Shown here piece by piece: positions 52,009 to 60,932 of a DNA stretch of 64,000 bases; position 1 is the first letter of the stretch; each line of letters begins with the position of its first letter. The position numbers and the translations under genes are program-made. Under the pieces are notes generated by a model. It worked only from the letters and a program-made list of their open reading frames with translations, was not told the DNA's origin and did not search any database. The DNA is from Alkalihalobacillus pseudalcaliphilus (GTDB lineage: Bacteria > Bacillota > Bacilli > Bacillales > Bacillaceae_D): assembly GCF_028610675.1 (NCBI RefSeq), contig NZ_JAQQWS010000001.1, forward strand, positions 1,282,274-1,346,273. The letters are read 5' to 3'.

Positions 52009-52773
52009 TTATTTAATCGCTTCATAAACGATTGCTTGTTTACTATTTGAAGGTTTTTTTCCATCAGTAAAGTCCGCTGAAATCTCCACTTGAGAGAATC
52101 CAATATTCTCTAAAATTAATTTAAACTCTTCCACACCGTACCAGCGTAGTCCAAACCGCTGCAATTCCGTTTGAATGAGTGCACCCTGTCGCCATTTTTC
52201 ATACTTCAAGTAGGAAACCTTGAATTGATTTAGCCAATCAACCTTTATCAGTTTTTCTTCCATTGTAATAATATCTCCATTTATCGAATGGAAAGTAGAA
52301 GCCCCTTCGAATTGACTTGCTTGAAAAAGGTCGTCCGGTATGAATAAATCAAGTAATAGTTTTCCTCCAACCTCAAGGTGCTCATATAGTTTCTTAAGTA
52401 CTTGAATGGAGTCCTCGCGATTTTCAATTAATAAAAGCGATCCTGCTGGAATAATAATGGCCTCATATTTGTGAGGTAAAGATAGCTCCCTTAGGTCTGC
52501 TTGAAATAAACTCGACTTCAAACCACGAGAATCACAGTGCTGACGACAAGAATTTAGCATGTTCTCTGAATAATCAACGCCATCTACATCAAGCCCCGCT
52601 TGTAGGAGGGGAATATATACACGGCCAGAACCGACCATCGCTTCTAATATTTGTCCACGACATCCCTTTAACTTTTCTTGATAAAACTCAATATCACCAT
52701 CAAATGATTGACCAATTTTTTTCGTTAGATCATAAACCTCTGTGCAAAGCTCTCCATAATAACTAAAAGACAT
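52009..52773 (-). CDS. Class I SAM-dependent methyltransferase (YndJ-like small-molecule type)
   Basis: A 254-residue protein with SAM-binding ILEAMVGSGRVYIPLLQAGL at about 42-61 (E/D-x-x-x-G-x-G), GVDYSENML as motif II, and the motif-IV strand YEAIIIPAGSLLLI. The C-terminal part (RRFGLRWYGVEEFKLILENI as LRWYGVEEF) is common in Methyltransf_25-type enzymes. The substrate is unknown, and the 'small-molecule type' label is inferred from length. It is monocistronic with the terminator at 51898. Confidence 0.8.
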   Translation of the reverse strand: MSFSYYGELCTEVYDLTKKIGQSFDGDIEFYQEKLKGCRGQILEAMVGSGRVYIPLLQAGLDVDGVDYSENMLNSCRQHCDSRGLKSSLFQADLRELSLPHKYEAIIIPAGSLLLIENREDSIQVLKKLYEHLEVGGKLLLDLFIPDDLFQASQFEGASTFHSINGDIITMEEKLIKVDWLNQFKVSYLKYEKWRQGALIQTELQRFGLRWYGVEEFKLILENIGFSQVEISADFTDGKKPSNSKQAIVYEAIK

Positions 52774-53025
52774 GATATACCCTCCGTATTTAATTTTTTT
52801 ACTGAAGGGTAATCTACATAGATTAACCGATCAGTACCTTTACTTTTTTAACCTCTAATTTTAATTTGACTATCATAGCTTCCACTCACTTTCACGTATA
52901 ATGTTATAAACTTAACACGAAGTAAAAAATTGGACAACAATTAAACGTAATATTCAATCATTTTTATTGAATAAATGATTTCTTTTCATATAAGACTAGT
53001 TTTGGGCATAAACTGACTTCACTTT

Positions 53026-54663
53026 TTAAACAGACCCAAAGGCTCCTTTGGCTAATTCCTTTAACTTAAACTTTTGTATTTTACCTGATGCCGTCATGGG
53101 ATACTCCGTTACAAACGTTATGTAACGCGGAATTTTAAAATAAGCTATTTTCCCTTGGCAGAATTGTTTGATTTCATCTTCTGTTGCACTTACTCCCTCT
53201 TTTAGAATAATCCACGCCGATACTTCTTCTCCATATTTTTCATCGGGTATCCCTACAACTTGAACGTCTAAAATTTTTGGATATTGATAAAGGAATTCCT
53301 CGATTTCTCGCGGATAAATATTCTCACCACCACGAATAATCATATCCTTTAGACGACCCGTAATCCGACAATATCCATTTTCATCCATAACCGCGAGGTC
53401 TCCAGTATGCAACCAGCCCTCTTTTGAGATAGCGGCCTTTGTTGCTTCTGGATTTTTATAATAGCCTTTCATTACGTGATAACCTCTTGTACATAACTCT
53501 CCTTGTACACCTCGAGGTACTTCTTTACCGCTATTAGGATCAATAATTCTTACTTCCACATCGGGGTGTGCTCTTCCCACTGTCTCAACACGTAGTTGAA
53601 GCGGATCATCTACTCTTGTTTGTGTGATAACAGGTGAGGTTTCTGTTTGACCATAACAAATGGTTACTTCTGACATCCCCATTTTATGGACCACAGCTTT
53701 CATCACTTCCACAGGACAATTCGATCCTGCCATAACACCTGTGCGTAAAGATGATAAATCATATTGTCCAAAATCTGGCTCATTTAACTCCCCTATAAAC
53801 ATGGTCGGTACTCCGTGCAAGGCTGTACACCTCTCTTTGGAAACCGTCTCAAGTACGTCCTTTGGATGATATTGCTCAATAGGCACCATCGTCGCTCCAA
53901 CAGAAACACAAGCAAGGTTGCCAATCACACAACCAAAACAATGAAAAAAAGGCACAGGAATACACAATCTATCTTGATAGGTCAAATTCATACATTCGGC
54001 TATTTTCTTACCATTGTTAGTTAAGTTACGATGCGTTAACATAACCCCTTTAGGAAAACCTGTCGTACCTGATGTATATTGCATATTAATAACATCATCT
54101 ACATGAAGGCTAGTCATTCTTTCGTTCAGTTCATCATCTGATATCAAATCTGATTTTTCAAGGATATCCTTCCATGTAAACATACCTGGATATTCATCAT
54201 GACCTAAATAAATGATATTTTTCAAATGAGGTAATTTTTTCGCCTGTAATTGCCCTTTCTCTGTTTGCTTTAGTTCCGGGATAATATCGTATAACATTTC
54301 AATATAAGAGGCTGCTTTGAATTGATCCATTAAAAGTAAAGTCGTGCAATCTGATTGCTTTAATAAATACTCTAATTCTGATGCTCGATAACTTGTATTA
54401 ACCGTCACTAATACAGCCCCCATTTTCCCTGAAGCAAATTGGGTAGTTAACCACTCAGGCTTGTTCGTAGCCCAAATAGCCGTATGTTCACCTTGTTCAA
54501 TACCAAGTGCCATAAAGCCTTTGGCAATTTGTCGGCAGAGCTGATCGAATTGTTGATAGGAATAACGTAAACCTTGTTTTTGATAAACAACAGCTTCGTG
54601 ATCAGGTATTTTTTTGGCCATATCCTCTAATAACTTCCCTATAGGCTTTTGAATATCAGACAT
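53026..54663 (-). CDS. yngI: Acyl-CoA synthetase / AMP-binding enzyme (YngI-like)
   Basis: A 545-residue adenylate-forming enzyme. The P-loop YTSGTTGFPKG is near 198-208, motif A5 ICYGQTETSP near 340, GRLKDMIIRGGENIYP near 440, and catalytic Lys in SGKIQKFKLKEL near 530. Length and motifs match medium-chain acyl-CoA synthetases such as B. subtilis YngI. It activates a carboxylic acid as an acyl-AMP and transfers it to CoA. No beta-oxidation or lipid genes adjoin, and the gene is monocistronic by position. Confidence 0.85.
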   Translation of the reverse strand: MSDIQKPIGKLLEDMAKKIPDHEAVVYQKQGLRYSYQQFDQLCRQIAKGFMALGIEQGEHTAIWATNKPEWLTTQFASGKMGAVLVTVNTSYRASELEYLLKQSDCTTLLLMDQFKAASYIEMLYDIIPELKQTEKGQLQAKKLPHLKNIIYLGHDEYPGMFTWKDILEKSDLISDDELNERMTSLHVDDVINMQYTSGTTGFPKGVMLTHRNLTNNGKKIAECMNLTYQDRLCIPVPFFHCFGCVIGNLACVSVGATMVPIEQYHPKDVLETVSKERCTALHGVPTMFIGELNEPDFGQYDLSSLRTGVMAGSNCPVEVMKAVVHKMGMSEVTICYGQTETSPVITQTRVDDPLQLRVETVGRAHPDVEVRIIDPNSGKEVPRGVQGELCTRGYHVMKGYYKNPEATKAAISKEGWLHTGDLAVMDENGYCRITGRLKDMIIRGGENIYPREIEEFLYQYPKILDVQVVGIPDEKYGEEVSAWIILKEGVSATEDEIKQFCQGKIAYFKIPRYITFVTEYPMTASGKIQKFKLKELAKGAFGSV

Positions 54664-54869
54664 GATAATCCTCCCTCACGTTCATTCAATTGAAAGCATC
54701 CTTTAAAGTAGTTAATCATGCAAACGCATACAATTCGCTGTTTCATAACGATAGCTTTATTATAATATAAAACCAAGTCACAATTCTAATTATTCAGAAA
54801 AATATATAAAAAATTACCACATTAAAACAGCCTTAGCACAATAAATCATCGAGCTAAGACCGCCTATTT

Positions 54870-55685
54870 TTATTTTAATCCTGTTAATTGTATGCCTTTA
54901 ATTATATGCTTTTGTAACAAGAAAAATACGAGAATTAGTGGTAAGGCTGTAATAGTAGCTCCAGCCATAATGAGTTCCCACCTCGACTCAAATTCACCTG
55001 AAGCGAAGAAGGATAATCCAACTGGTAATGTGAAGAGATTTGGAGATTCAAGTACTATTAACGGCCAAAGAAAAGCATTCCAATTACTTAAAAACGTGAA
55101 GATACATAAAGCTGAAATCGCTGGCCACACTTGCGGAATCGCTACTTTAAGGAAAATGCGAAACTCACCAAGACCATCTACTCTCGCCGCATCCAATAAA
55201 TCATCCGGAATTCCCCCCATAAATTGCTTCATTAGGAAGACACCAAACCCAGTCATCAGACCTGGAAACAATAAACCCCAGTAGTTATCGACCCAGCCAA
55301 ATTCAGAACTCATTAAATACCAAGGAATAATTAGCATTTCCGTAGGTACCATTAACGTACTTAAAATCGCAATAAAAATAACCGTCTTACCTATAAAACT
55401 GAATTTCGCAATGATATATCCGACCAATGTATCGAAAAAAGCAACACTTATCGTCGTTACGACCGCAATAATTAAACTATTAATAAACCATTTTCCAAAA
55501 AGAGTATCCTGGAAGATACGTCGGTAATTATCCAAAGTCGGATTCTCTGGAATAATACTTAATGAATAGACATCTAATGCTCCTTTTAATGAGGTTGAAA
55601 CCATCCAAATAAAAGGAAACAACATGATAATGGAACCACCAATAAGCAAACTATATATAAGAATTGACTTCATTTTTTTATTCAT
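54870..55685 (-). CDS. Carbohydrate ABC transporter permease (MalG-like)
   Basis: A 271-residue inner-membrane protein with six predicted helices and the MalG EAA loop DAARVDGLGEFRIFLKVAIP near 181-200 that docks the ATPase. ATG 55685 follows AGGGAG by about eight bases. It pairs with the MalF-like gene upstream, 14 bp away, and the binding lipoprotein, forming an importer; the ATPase subunit is not encoded here and is probably the shared MsmX-type protein. The substrate is inferred to be a sugar or sugar derivative. Confidence 0.9.
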   Translation of the reverse strand: MNKKMKSILIYSLLIGGSIIMLFPFIWMVSTSLKGALDVYSLSIIPENPTLDNYRRIFQDTLFGKWFINSLIIAVVTTISVAFFDTLVGYIIAKFSFIGKTVIFIAILSTLMVPTEMLIIPWYLMSSEFGWVDNYWGLLFPGLMTGFGVFLMKQFMGGIPDDLLDAARVDGLGEFRIFLKVAIPQVWPAISALCIFTFLSNWNAFLWPLIVLESPNLFTLPVGLSFFASGEFESRWELIMAGATITALPLILVFFLLQKHIIKGIQLTGLK

Positions 55686-55699
55686 TCCTTGCACTCCCT

Positions 55700-56647
55700 T
55701 TAATAATCATATTTTTTCGAAAGAACTTTCATTTGGAAGATTGTTAATGCAAGAATAAAAATGAATAAAATTACGGTCGCTGCTGAGGCTAAACCCATAC
55801 TGTATTGTCTAAATGCTAGCTGATAAATATAAACAACAATTGTGATGGTCGAATGAAGCGGCCCTCCAGCTCCATTAACACTCATGTTCACAACTTGTGT
55901 AAAAGATACTTGAATAAAGTTAATACTGCCTATTACAACGGAGAAAACGATCGTCGGATTTAATAAAGGTAAAGTAATAGATTTAAATTTATGCCATGAA
56001 TTAGCCCCGTCAACCTCTGCTGCTTCATAAAAAATCTTAGGTATATTTTCTAAACCAGCAAGAAAAATAACCATTTGGAAACCTAGGGCCTGCCAAATCA
56101 TTGTACCAATAATGATATAGATCGCCTGATCAGGCGATCCTAAAAATAACTGAGCGGGTATTCCTAATGAAACCAACCATTCGTTTACAATACCGTTATT
56201 CATAAAAATCCAACGGAAAACCCAACTTACCGCTACAACACTCGTTACATAGGGAATAAAATAGATGACTCTAAAAACGCCAACAAATCGATTAATCCTT
56301 TGTAATAATAAAGCAATACCCAATCCAATAATAACTTGTCCAACAACACCTAATACGATAAAAATAAATGTATTCCACAATGACTTCAGAAAAACTTGAT
56401 CCTGAAATAACGTCACATAATTTTCTAAACCTACAAACGGTTTTTCTGGAGAAAGGATATCCCATTCTCGAAACCCGATGTTAAATGTATATATGGTCGG
56501 AATAAAACGAATAGAAATATAAAATAGTAGGGGTAACATCAAGCATAAATAAACAAATAAATACTTCCTTTGCGTTAAAGTCCAATTGGCAGTGAAGCTT
56601 TTTCTACGCTTCATCGGACTTTTAGGGTTTATCGTTGGTTCAGCCAT
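55700..56647 (-). CDS. Carbohydrate ABC transporter permease (MalF-like)
   Basis: A 315-residue permease with six helices and EAA loop EAAEVDGANSWHKFKSITLP near 208-227. The N-terminal 35 residues are polar (KPSPMKRRKSF in part), typical of YurN/MsmE-type permeases. GAGGTC precedes ATG 56647. It is in the operon ROK-ASL-SBP-MalF-MalG and forms the heterodimeric membrane part with the gene at 54870. Confidence 0.9.
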   Translation of the reverse strand: MAEPTINPKSPMKRRKSFTANWTLTQRKYLFVYLCLMLPLLFYISIRFIPTIYTFNIGFREWDILSPEKPFVGLENYVTLFQDQVFLKSLWNTFIFIVLGVVGQVIIGLGIALLLQRINRFVGVFRVIYFIPYVTSVVAVSWVFRWIFMNNGIVNEWLVSLGIPAQLFLGSPDQAIYIIIGTMIWQALGFQMVIFLAGLENIPKIFYEAAEVDGANSWHKFKSITLPLLNPTIVFSVVIGSINFIQVSFTQVVNMSVNGAGGPLHSTITIVVYIYQLAFRQYSMGLASAATVILFIFILALTIFQMKVLSKKYDY

Positions 56648-56746
56648 TTAATGACCTCCTCTAAAAGATGCCTCATCACACTAGCGATTTATAAGATGTA
56701 GGAATGGAAAGGTTCAAAGTAACCCTTCCATTCTTACTCCGAATCA

Positions 56747-58054
56747 CTAATCTCGGTTTGTCCAGTAATCATCAAAGAGTTTCTGCGTTTCTGTAACAAG
56801 CTCCTCAAAAGCTTCTTCTGGTTCAACATTTTGTAGTAAGACTCGATCTACTGCCTGAATGACTAAATCCCTTTCTTGGCTTTCATCAACAAAAAAGTGA
56901 GCATTCGCATATGGTAGCTGTTCAATAAACGCTCCATATAATTCACTCTCTAAATACTTGCCTTGCATCGCTACACTTTCCTTCGCAGGTAACTCCCCTA
57001 TTTCATCCAGCCAACGCTCCATGACATCTTCTGAGGTTAAGAACTGCAAAAATTTGACGGAGGCTTCTAACTTTTCACCTTCAACTCCTGAAGTTATTCC
57101 ATTACTCCAGAAAGAAGCTTGTGTAGATTGTTCATCTTTCACTGGTAGTGGGGCAATTGCATAATTCAAATCAGGAGCATCCGCTTGTAATGTACCGATT
57201 CTGAATGAGCCATCAATATTCATCGCCGCATGCCCTGTCATAAATGCCGTTACATCATCAGTATAAAAATCCCTTTCACCCACTGCGTGTGTCGTCGGAA
57301 AATCTAGCCAGTAGTTAAATGCTTCTAAGCCTGCTGGTGATTGATCCCATAAAATCGTTCTACGATCTTCACTCAAAGACTCTCCACCAGCTTGATATAA
57401 TAACCCATCTCTAAACCAATGATGCCCTTGCTGACTAGGTTCCCACGCCATTCCTGCTTGCTGTAAGCGGTCATTACCATCACGAATCGTCAACTGTTTA
57501 GAGTATTCAACCAGCTCATCCCAGTTTGTTGGTGGCTGTTCTGGATCTAATCCCGCTTCCTCAAATAAATCTTTATTATAAAATAGGGCCAGCGTTCTCA
57601 CGGCAGTTGGTATCGTCCAGTATTCATCATCAATTTTGACTGACTCTACCATTGGGAAAAATTCTGATTCAATTTCTTCATGAGAAAATGCATCCTGAGG
57701 TAATGGCTGTAAATAACCTGAATCCACATATCTTGGCACCCATCCATAAAATAGATTAATCACATCTGGCCCTCGTCCTGCTGGTACTTGTGCTGCTACC
57801 CTTTCATTAAATTGGTCATAAGGAAATGTCGTTTGCTTCACTTTAATACCTGGGTTCGCTTCTTCAAATTCGGCAATTAATTCATCCATTAATTTCACTT
57901 TTGAATCAAAATGGTATTGCCAATATTCAATCTCAACGGTTTCACCGTTTTGACTTTCCCCTTGATCATTCGTTCCCGTATCCGAAGTACTTTCACTACA
58001 CCCTACTACTAACACTAGGAAACTACTAATAAATAAAAGAAACCATTTTTTCAC
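56747..58054 (-). CDS. Extracellular sugar-binding lipoprotein (SBP, family 1)
   Basis: A 435-residue lipoprotein starting GTG 58054 after GGGGG; the frame to 58084 lacks support. Signal: VKKWFLLFISSFLVLVVGC, Cys at 19. The mature protein has the family-1 pattern: WQYHFDSKVKLMDELIAEF, then PGIKVKQTTFPYDQFNERVA, GRGPDVINLFYGWV and LYNKDLFEEAGLDPEQPP. Surface Trp and Asp residues are abundant, fitting a sugar ligand. It lies 26 bp after the ASL-like gene and before the permeases, so it is the specificity subunit of the importer. Confidence 0.9.
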   Translation of the reverse strand: MKKWFLLFISSFLVLVVGCSESTSDTGTNDQGESQNGETVEIEYWQYHFDSKVKLMDELIAEFEEANPGIKVKQTTFPYDQFNERVAAQVPAGRGPDVINLFYGWVPRYVDSGYLQPLPQDAFSHEEIESEFFPMVESVKIDDEYWTIPTAVRTLALFYNKDLFEEAGLDPEQPPTNWDELVEYSKQLTIRDGNDRLQQAGMAWEPSQQGHHWFRDGLLYQAGGESLSEDRRTILWDQSPAGLEAFNYWLDFPTTHAVGERDFYTDDVTAFMTGHAAMNIDGSFRIGTLQADAPDLNYAIAPLPVKDEQSTQASFWSNGITSGVEGEKLEASVKFLQFLTSEDVMERWLDEIGELPAKESVAMQGKYLESELYGAFIEQLPYANAHFFVDESQERDLVIQAVDRVLLQNVEPEEAFEELVTETQKLFDDYWTNRD

Positions 58055-58080
58055 GTTAAATCCCCCTTCATCATTTTCTT

Positions 58081-59553
58081 TCATTGAATGAATAACTCAA
58101 CTTCTTGCTGTAAGTACTGCTTAGATGCTTGTATATGGTTTAACTTCTCTGAAACCCAGTTTTTATGTTGATGCAAGCGAGTAAAAGATACTTGTTTCTG
58201 TCGTTTCACCTCGTTCATTTCAGGTCCTCCTTCAATGTTTCTAACACGAATGAATTCTGTCGGGTTCAAGGCTTTTCTGAAATCTGTATTCGTAATCTGA
58301 AGTATACAATCATACTTTTCCCTCGCTATTTCCTTTAAACGCTCGACAGAACCACCACTCATATTTTGACCTTGCTGATTGAGTTCATGAACCATATGAG
58401 CGACAATACCATGAGCTTTTCTAAAAGGAATTTCTTCATTACGAACAAGGGTATCAGACAATTCGGTTACCGTTGAAAAGCCACCTTTCACTCTTTCTAT
58501 CATCAATTCTGAATTGAATGAGCAGTCAGCTAAAATTTCAGTCAAAATCTTTATAATTGAAGTAGACTGCTGGACCCCTCTTAATAAAGGCGGTTGAATA
58601 TCATCACCAATATCAACGATATCGCCAAAAGGAACATTATGTGCAACCTTAAAGCACCCTTGTAGATCTGCCAACGCCTTACTAATTGACGCTCTTGTAT
58701 GCTCTAAAGCAGAAGGGTTCCTTTTTTGAGGCATGATACTTGACGTTTGTACATGTTTATCGTGTAAGCGCAATGTATTTACTTCATTTGTTGTCATAAA
58801 AATTAAATCAAAGACAAAACGTGAAAGATTAGATAATGAAATAGATAATACACTAGCCATTTCCATGAGATAATCCGAAGTCGCAACGGCATCATATGAG
58901 TTTGCCATCACTTGATCAAAGCCTAATACTTGGCACATATATTTTCGGTCGATACAAAATCCCGTTGTAGAAAGTGCACATGCCCCCATCGGTGATTCAT
59001 TGATACGGTCATATAAGGACATAGCACGTTTTAAATCTCTTGAAAGGTTTTGTTCTACAGCCATTAAATAATGAGAAAGTGTCGTGGGTTGGGCTTGTTG
59101 ATTATGCGTATGTGCTGGCATTATGGTCATAATATGCTCATCTACTAGCCTTAATATCACTTCTTCTAACTCCATTACTTGATTCATCCAATTTAAGAGA
59201 CAATCTCGCCAAAACATACGGAACATCGTCGTATCCATATCATTCCTACTAAAGGCGATGTGCATATTCCCAACTAATTCACCCCCTAACTCTTCCTCTA
59301 AATCTGCCTCAATCATAAAAAATAAGTCTTCATAACTTGAATCATATTCTTTTGTGTAACCTTTTTGATATAACTCATACGTCTTTTTTAAAAGAAGCTT
59401 CGCCTCATCCTCCCCAAGAATGTTCTGTTTATTTAGCATTAACAGATGCCCTAAATTAATCTCCATCATGTAAGGAAAGTAATTGCTTTTTGTAAAATCA
59501 TAGGTCGGCTTTAATGTTTCTAAGATATATTGCTCAGAACGAATTCGCGTCAT
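58081..59553 (-). CDS. Argininosuccinate lyase-like enzyme (fumarase/ASL superfamily)
   Basis: A 490-residue protein of the ASL/fumarase superfamily. The signature SSIMPQKRNPSALEHTR is near 268-284 (GSSxMPxKxN type), the upstream THNQQAQPTT holds the usual catalytic His region near 155-164, and ALSTTGFCIDR near 198 fits the substrate loop. It is about 20-30 residues longer than ArgH and clearly different, with no argG nearby. Superfamily members eliminate fumarate from N-succinyl or similar compounds. Here it follows the ROK gene by two bases and precedes the sugar-type binding protein, so it acts in the same pathway. The true substrate is unknown. Confidence 0.85.
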   Translation of the reverse strand: MTRIRSEQYILETLKPTYDFTKSNYFPYMMEINLGHLLMLNKQNILGEDEAKLLLKKTYELYQKGYTKEYDSSYEDLFFMIEADLEEELGGELVGNMHIAFSRNDMDTTMFRMFWRDCLLNWMNQVMELEEVILRLVDEHIMTIMPAHTHNQQAQPTTLSHYLMAVEQNLSRDLKRAMSLYDRINESPMGACALSTTGFCIDRKYMCQVLGFDQVMANSYDAVATSDYLMEMASVLSISLSNLSRFVFDLIFMTTNEVNTLRLHDKHVQTSSIMPQKRNPSALEHTRASISKALADLQGCFKVAHNVPFGDIVDIGDDIQPPLLRGVQQSTSIIKILTEILADCSFNSELMIERVKGGFSTVTELSDTLVRNEEIPFRKAHGIVAHMVHELNQQGQNMSGGSVERLKEIAREKYDCILQITNTDFRKALNPTEFIRVRNIEGGPEMNEVKRQKQVSFTRLHQHKNWVSEKLNHIQASKQYLQQEVELFIQ

Positions 59554-59555
59554 CC

Positions 59556-60770
59556 TTACACCATCCTCTCATGCTTTAGCAATGATTCATGCTCACTTAA
59601 GCAAAGTGCCCCTGTTCCAATGATTGAGATATGCTCTAATTCTGTTAAGACCACCTTTGTTTGTAGCGGCAGATACTTATCTAATACAGCTTGCACTTTA
59701 GGAAGAAACCAATGACCAGATTTTGATAATCCACCAGCTAAAACAACACATTGTGGGTTCAAAATACTAATGACATTCACCAAGGCAAAAGCAAGGTGGT
59801 CCAAGGCTTCATCAATAATTCTGAGCGAATCGTCTTCCCCTTTCATCGCTTGTTCAAATACCATTTTGGCTGTTAGTTTTTTTCCTTTTAACGGATGTCC
59901 TTGGCCCCTTTGTAGAAGCAATTCCTCCATTTTTTTTACGATCGAGTATCCACCCACTTGACTATCTAAAAATCCATAACCATCAAATGTTTGAATAGTC
60001 CCACTTTTCATTTTGTTTTTATCTGTAATCAAATATCCAATTTCACCTGCCGCATAATGATGTCCACGATATAATTCACCATTAACGATAATACCGCAGC
60101 CAATTCCAGTACCTAGCGTTATTAAAATGGCATGATTCGCATGGCGTGCTTTTCCTTTCCACTGTTCCCCTAATATCGCAACATTGACATCATTATCTAC
60201 ATATACAGGGATATCTACTCTTTTATGTATTTCTTGTTTTAATGGATAATTGACCCAACCTAGACTAGGTGCTTCTAGTACAATACCTTGATTTGTATCG
60301 GTAATTCCTGGTGCTCCTACTCCAATGGCCAACACTTTCTCTTTTTCAATATGATTTTTCCTCAATAAATCAAACACACATTCACAAATTTTATCCATCA
60401 TACCTTCTCGCAATAATGATTGAGTATCTAAAACATTCACTTGAATAACATCACCTTTGATATTCAGTAAACCTATTTCTATATTCGTACCGCCTATATC
60501 AATTCCAATCATATAACGTGCGATTGGATTTAAATAAAGGTGTATCGGTTTCCTCCCTCCATGTACACTGGCTTCATGGCTTTCTTTTTCAAAAATCCAT
60601 TCTTCATTTATGAGTTCATCAACAATGAGTGAGACTGTCGGCTTACTAATCATCAATGCTTGAGCAATGTCCGTCCGTGATTTCTTATCATGTTCAGCGA
60701 TGTAACGCATAATTTTCTTTTTATTTAGTATCTTCAGGTAATTAGGTGTATTTTTCTTATTTACATTCAT
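59556..60770 (-). CDS. ROK family transcriptional repressor (XylR/NagC type)
   Basis: A 404-residue protein with an N-terminal winged helix (KIMRYIAEHDKKSRTDIAQA then LMISKPTVSLIVDELI) at about 18-58 and a ROK sugar-kinase fold: GIDIGGTNIEIGLL near 89, GVGAPGIT near 150, VDNDVNVAILGE near 193 and GTGIGCGIIVNGEL near 219. The CxCGxxGC zinc motif of most ROK proteins is absent; that region reads TFDGYGFLDS. It heads the operon and probably represses it until a sugar ligand binds. A candidate operator lies upstream at 60798 and a better copy in front of the deacetylase gene. Confidence 0.88.
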   Translation of the reverse strand: MNVNKKNTPNYLKILNKKKIMRYIAEHDKKSRTDIAQALMISKPTVSLIVDELINEEWIFEKESHEASVHGGRKPIHLYLNPIARYMIGIDIGGTNIEIGLLNIKGDVIQVNVLDTQSLLREGMMDKICECVFDLLRKNHIEKEKVLAIGVGAPGITDTNQGIVLEAPSLGWVNYPLKQEIHKRVDIPVYVDNDVNVAILGEQWKGKARHANHAILITLGTGIGCGIIVNGELYRGHHYAAGEIGYLITDKNKMKSGTIQTFDGYGFLDSQVGGYSIVKKMEELLLQRGQGHPLKGKKLTAKMVFEQAMKGEDDSLRIIDEALDHLAFALVNVISILNPQCVVLAGGLSKSGHWFLPKVQAVLDKYLPLQTKVVLTELEHISIIGTGALCLSEHESLLKHERMV

Positions 60771-60797
60771 GAACCAAGCCCCTTGAATAAGATTTCA

Positions 60798-60825
60798 TTT
60801 AGTTTGTAAAACTTCCTTACTGTCC
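60798..60825 (-). promoter_or_regulatory. Candidate ROK operator (half-conserved)
   Basis: TTTAGTTTGTAA, AACTTCC, TTACTGTCC on the plus strand aligns with the 31-bp palindrome upstream of the deacetylase gene (63512-63542), sharing the TTCCTTACT core and the AGTTNNTAA left arm. It also contains AGTTTGTAAAACT, a 5-3-5 inverted repeat. It lies 28-55 bp upstream of the ROK start codon at 60770. Confidence 0.5.
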
Positions 60826-60835
60826 CTTCTTTTAA

Positions 60836-60887
60836 AAGCTAGCCAATCCGTGCATTTTTTATCTCATATGCACCTTTTGGCTAGCTT
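60836..60887 (-). terminator. Two-tier hairpin, terminator after the deacetylase gene
   Basis: AAGCTAGCCAA (60836-60846) pairs with TTGGCTAGCTT (60877-60887), and inside it GTGCAT pairs with ATGCAC. A T-rich stretch follows on the minus strand. It separates the deacetylase transcript from the ROK-led operon. Confidence 0.65.
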
Positions 60888-60932
60888 ATTCCCTCTTCCT
60901 GGTTCACAACTTTTCCCGATTAGCCCCTAGAC

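Noticed and set aside
58081..59553. Calling the lyase argH
   Set aside because: The superfamily signature fits, but there is no argG or other arginine gene, the protein is longer than ArgH, and the operon is of sugar-transport type.
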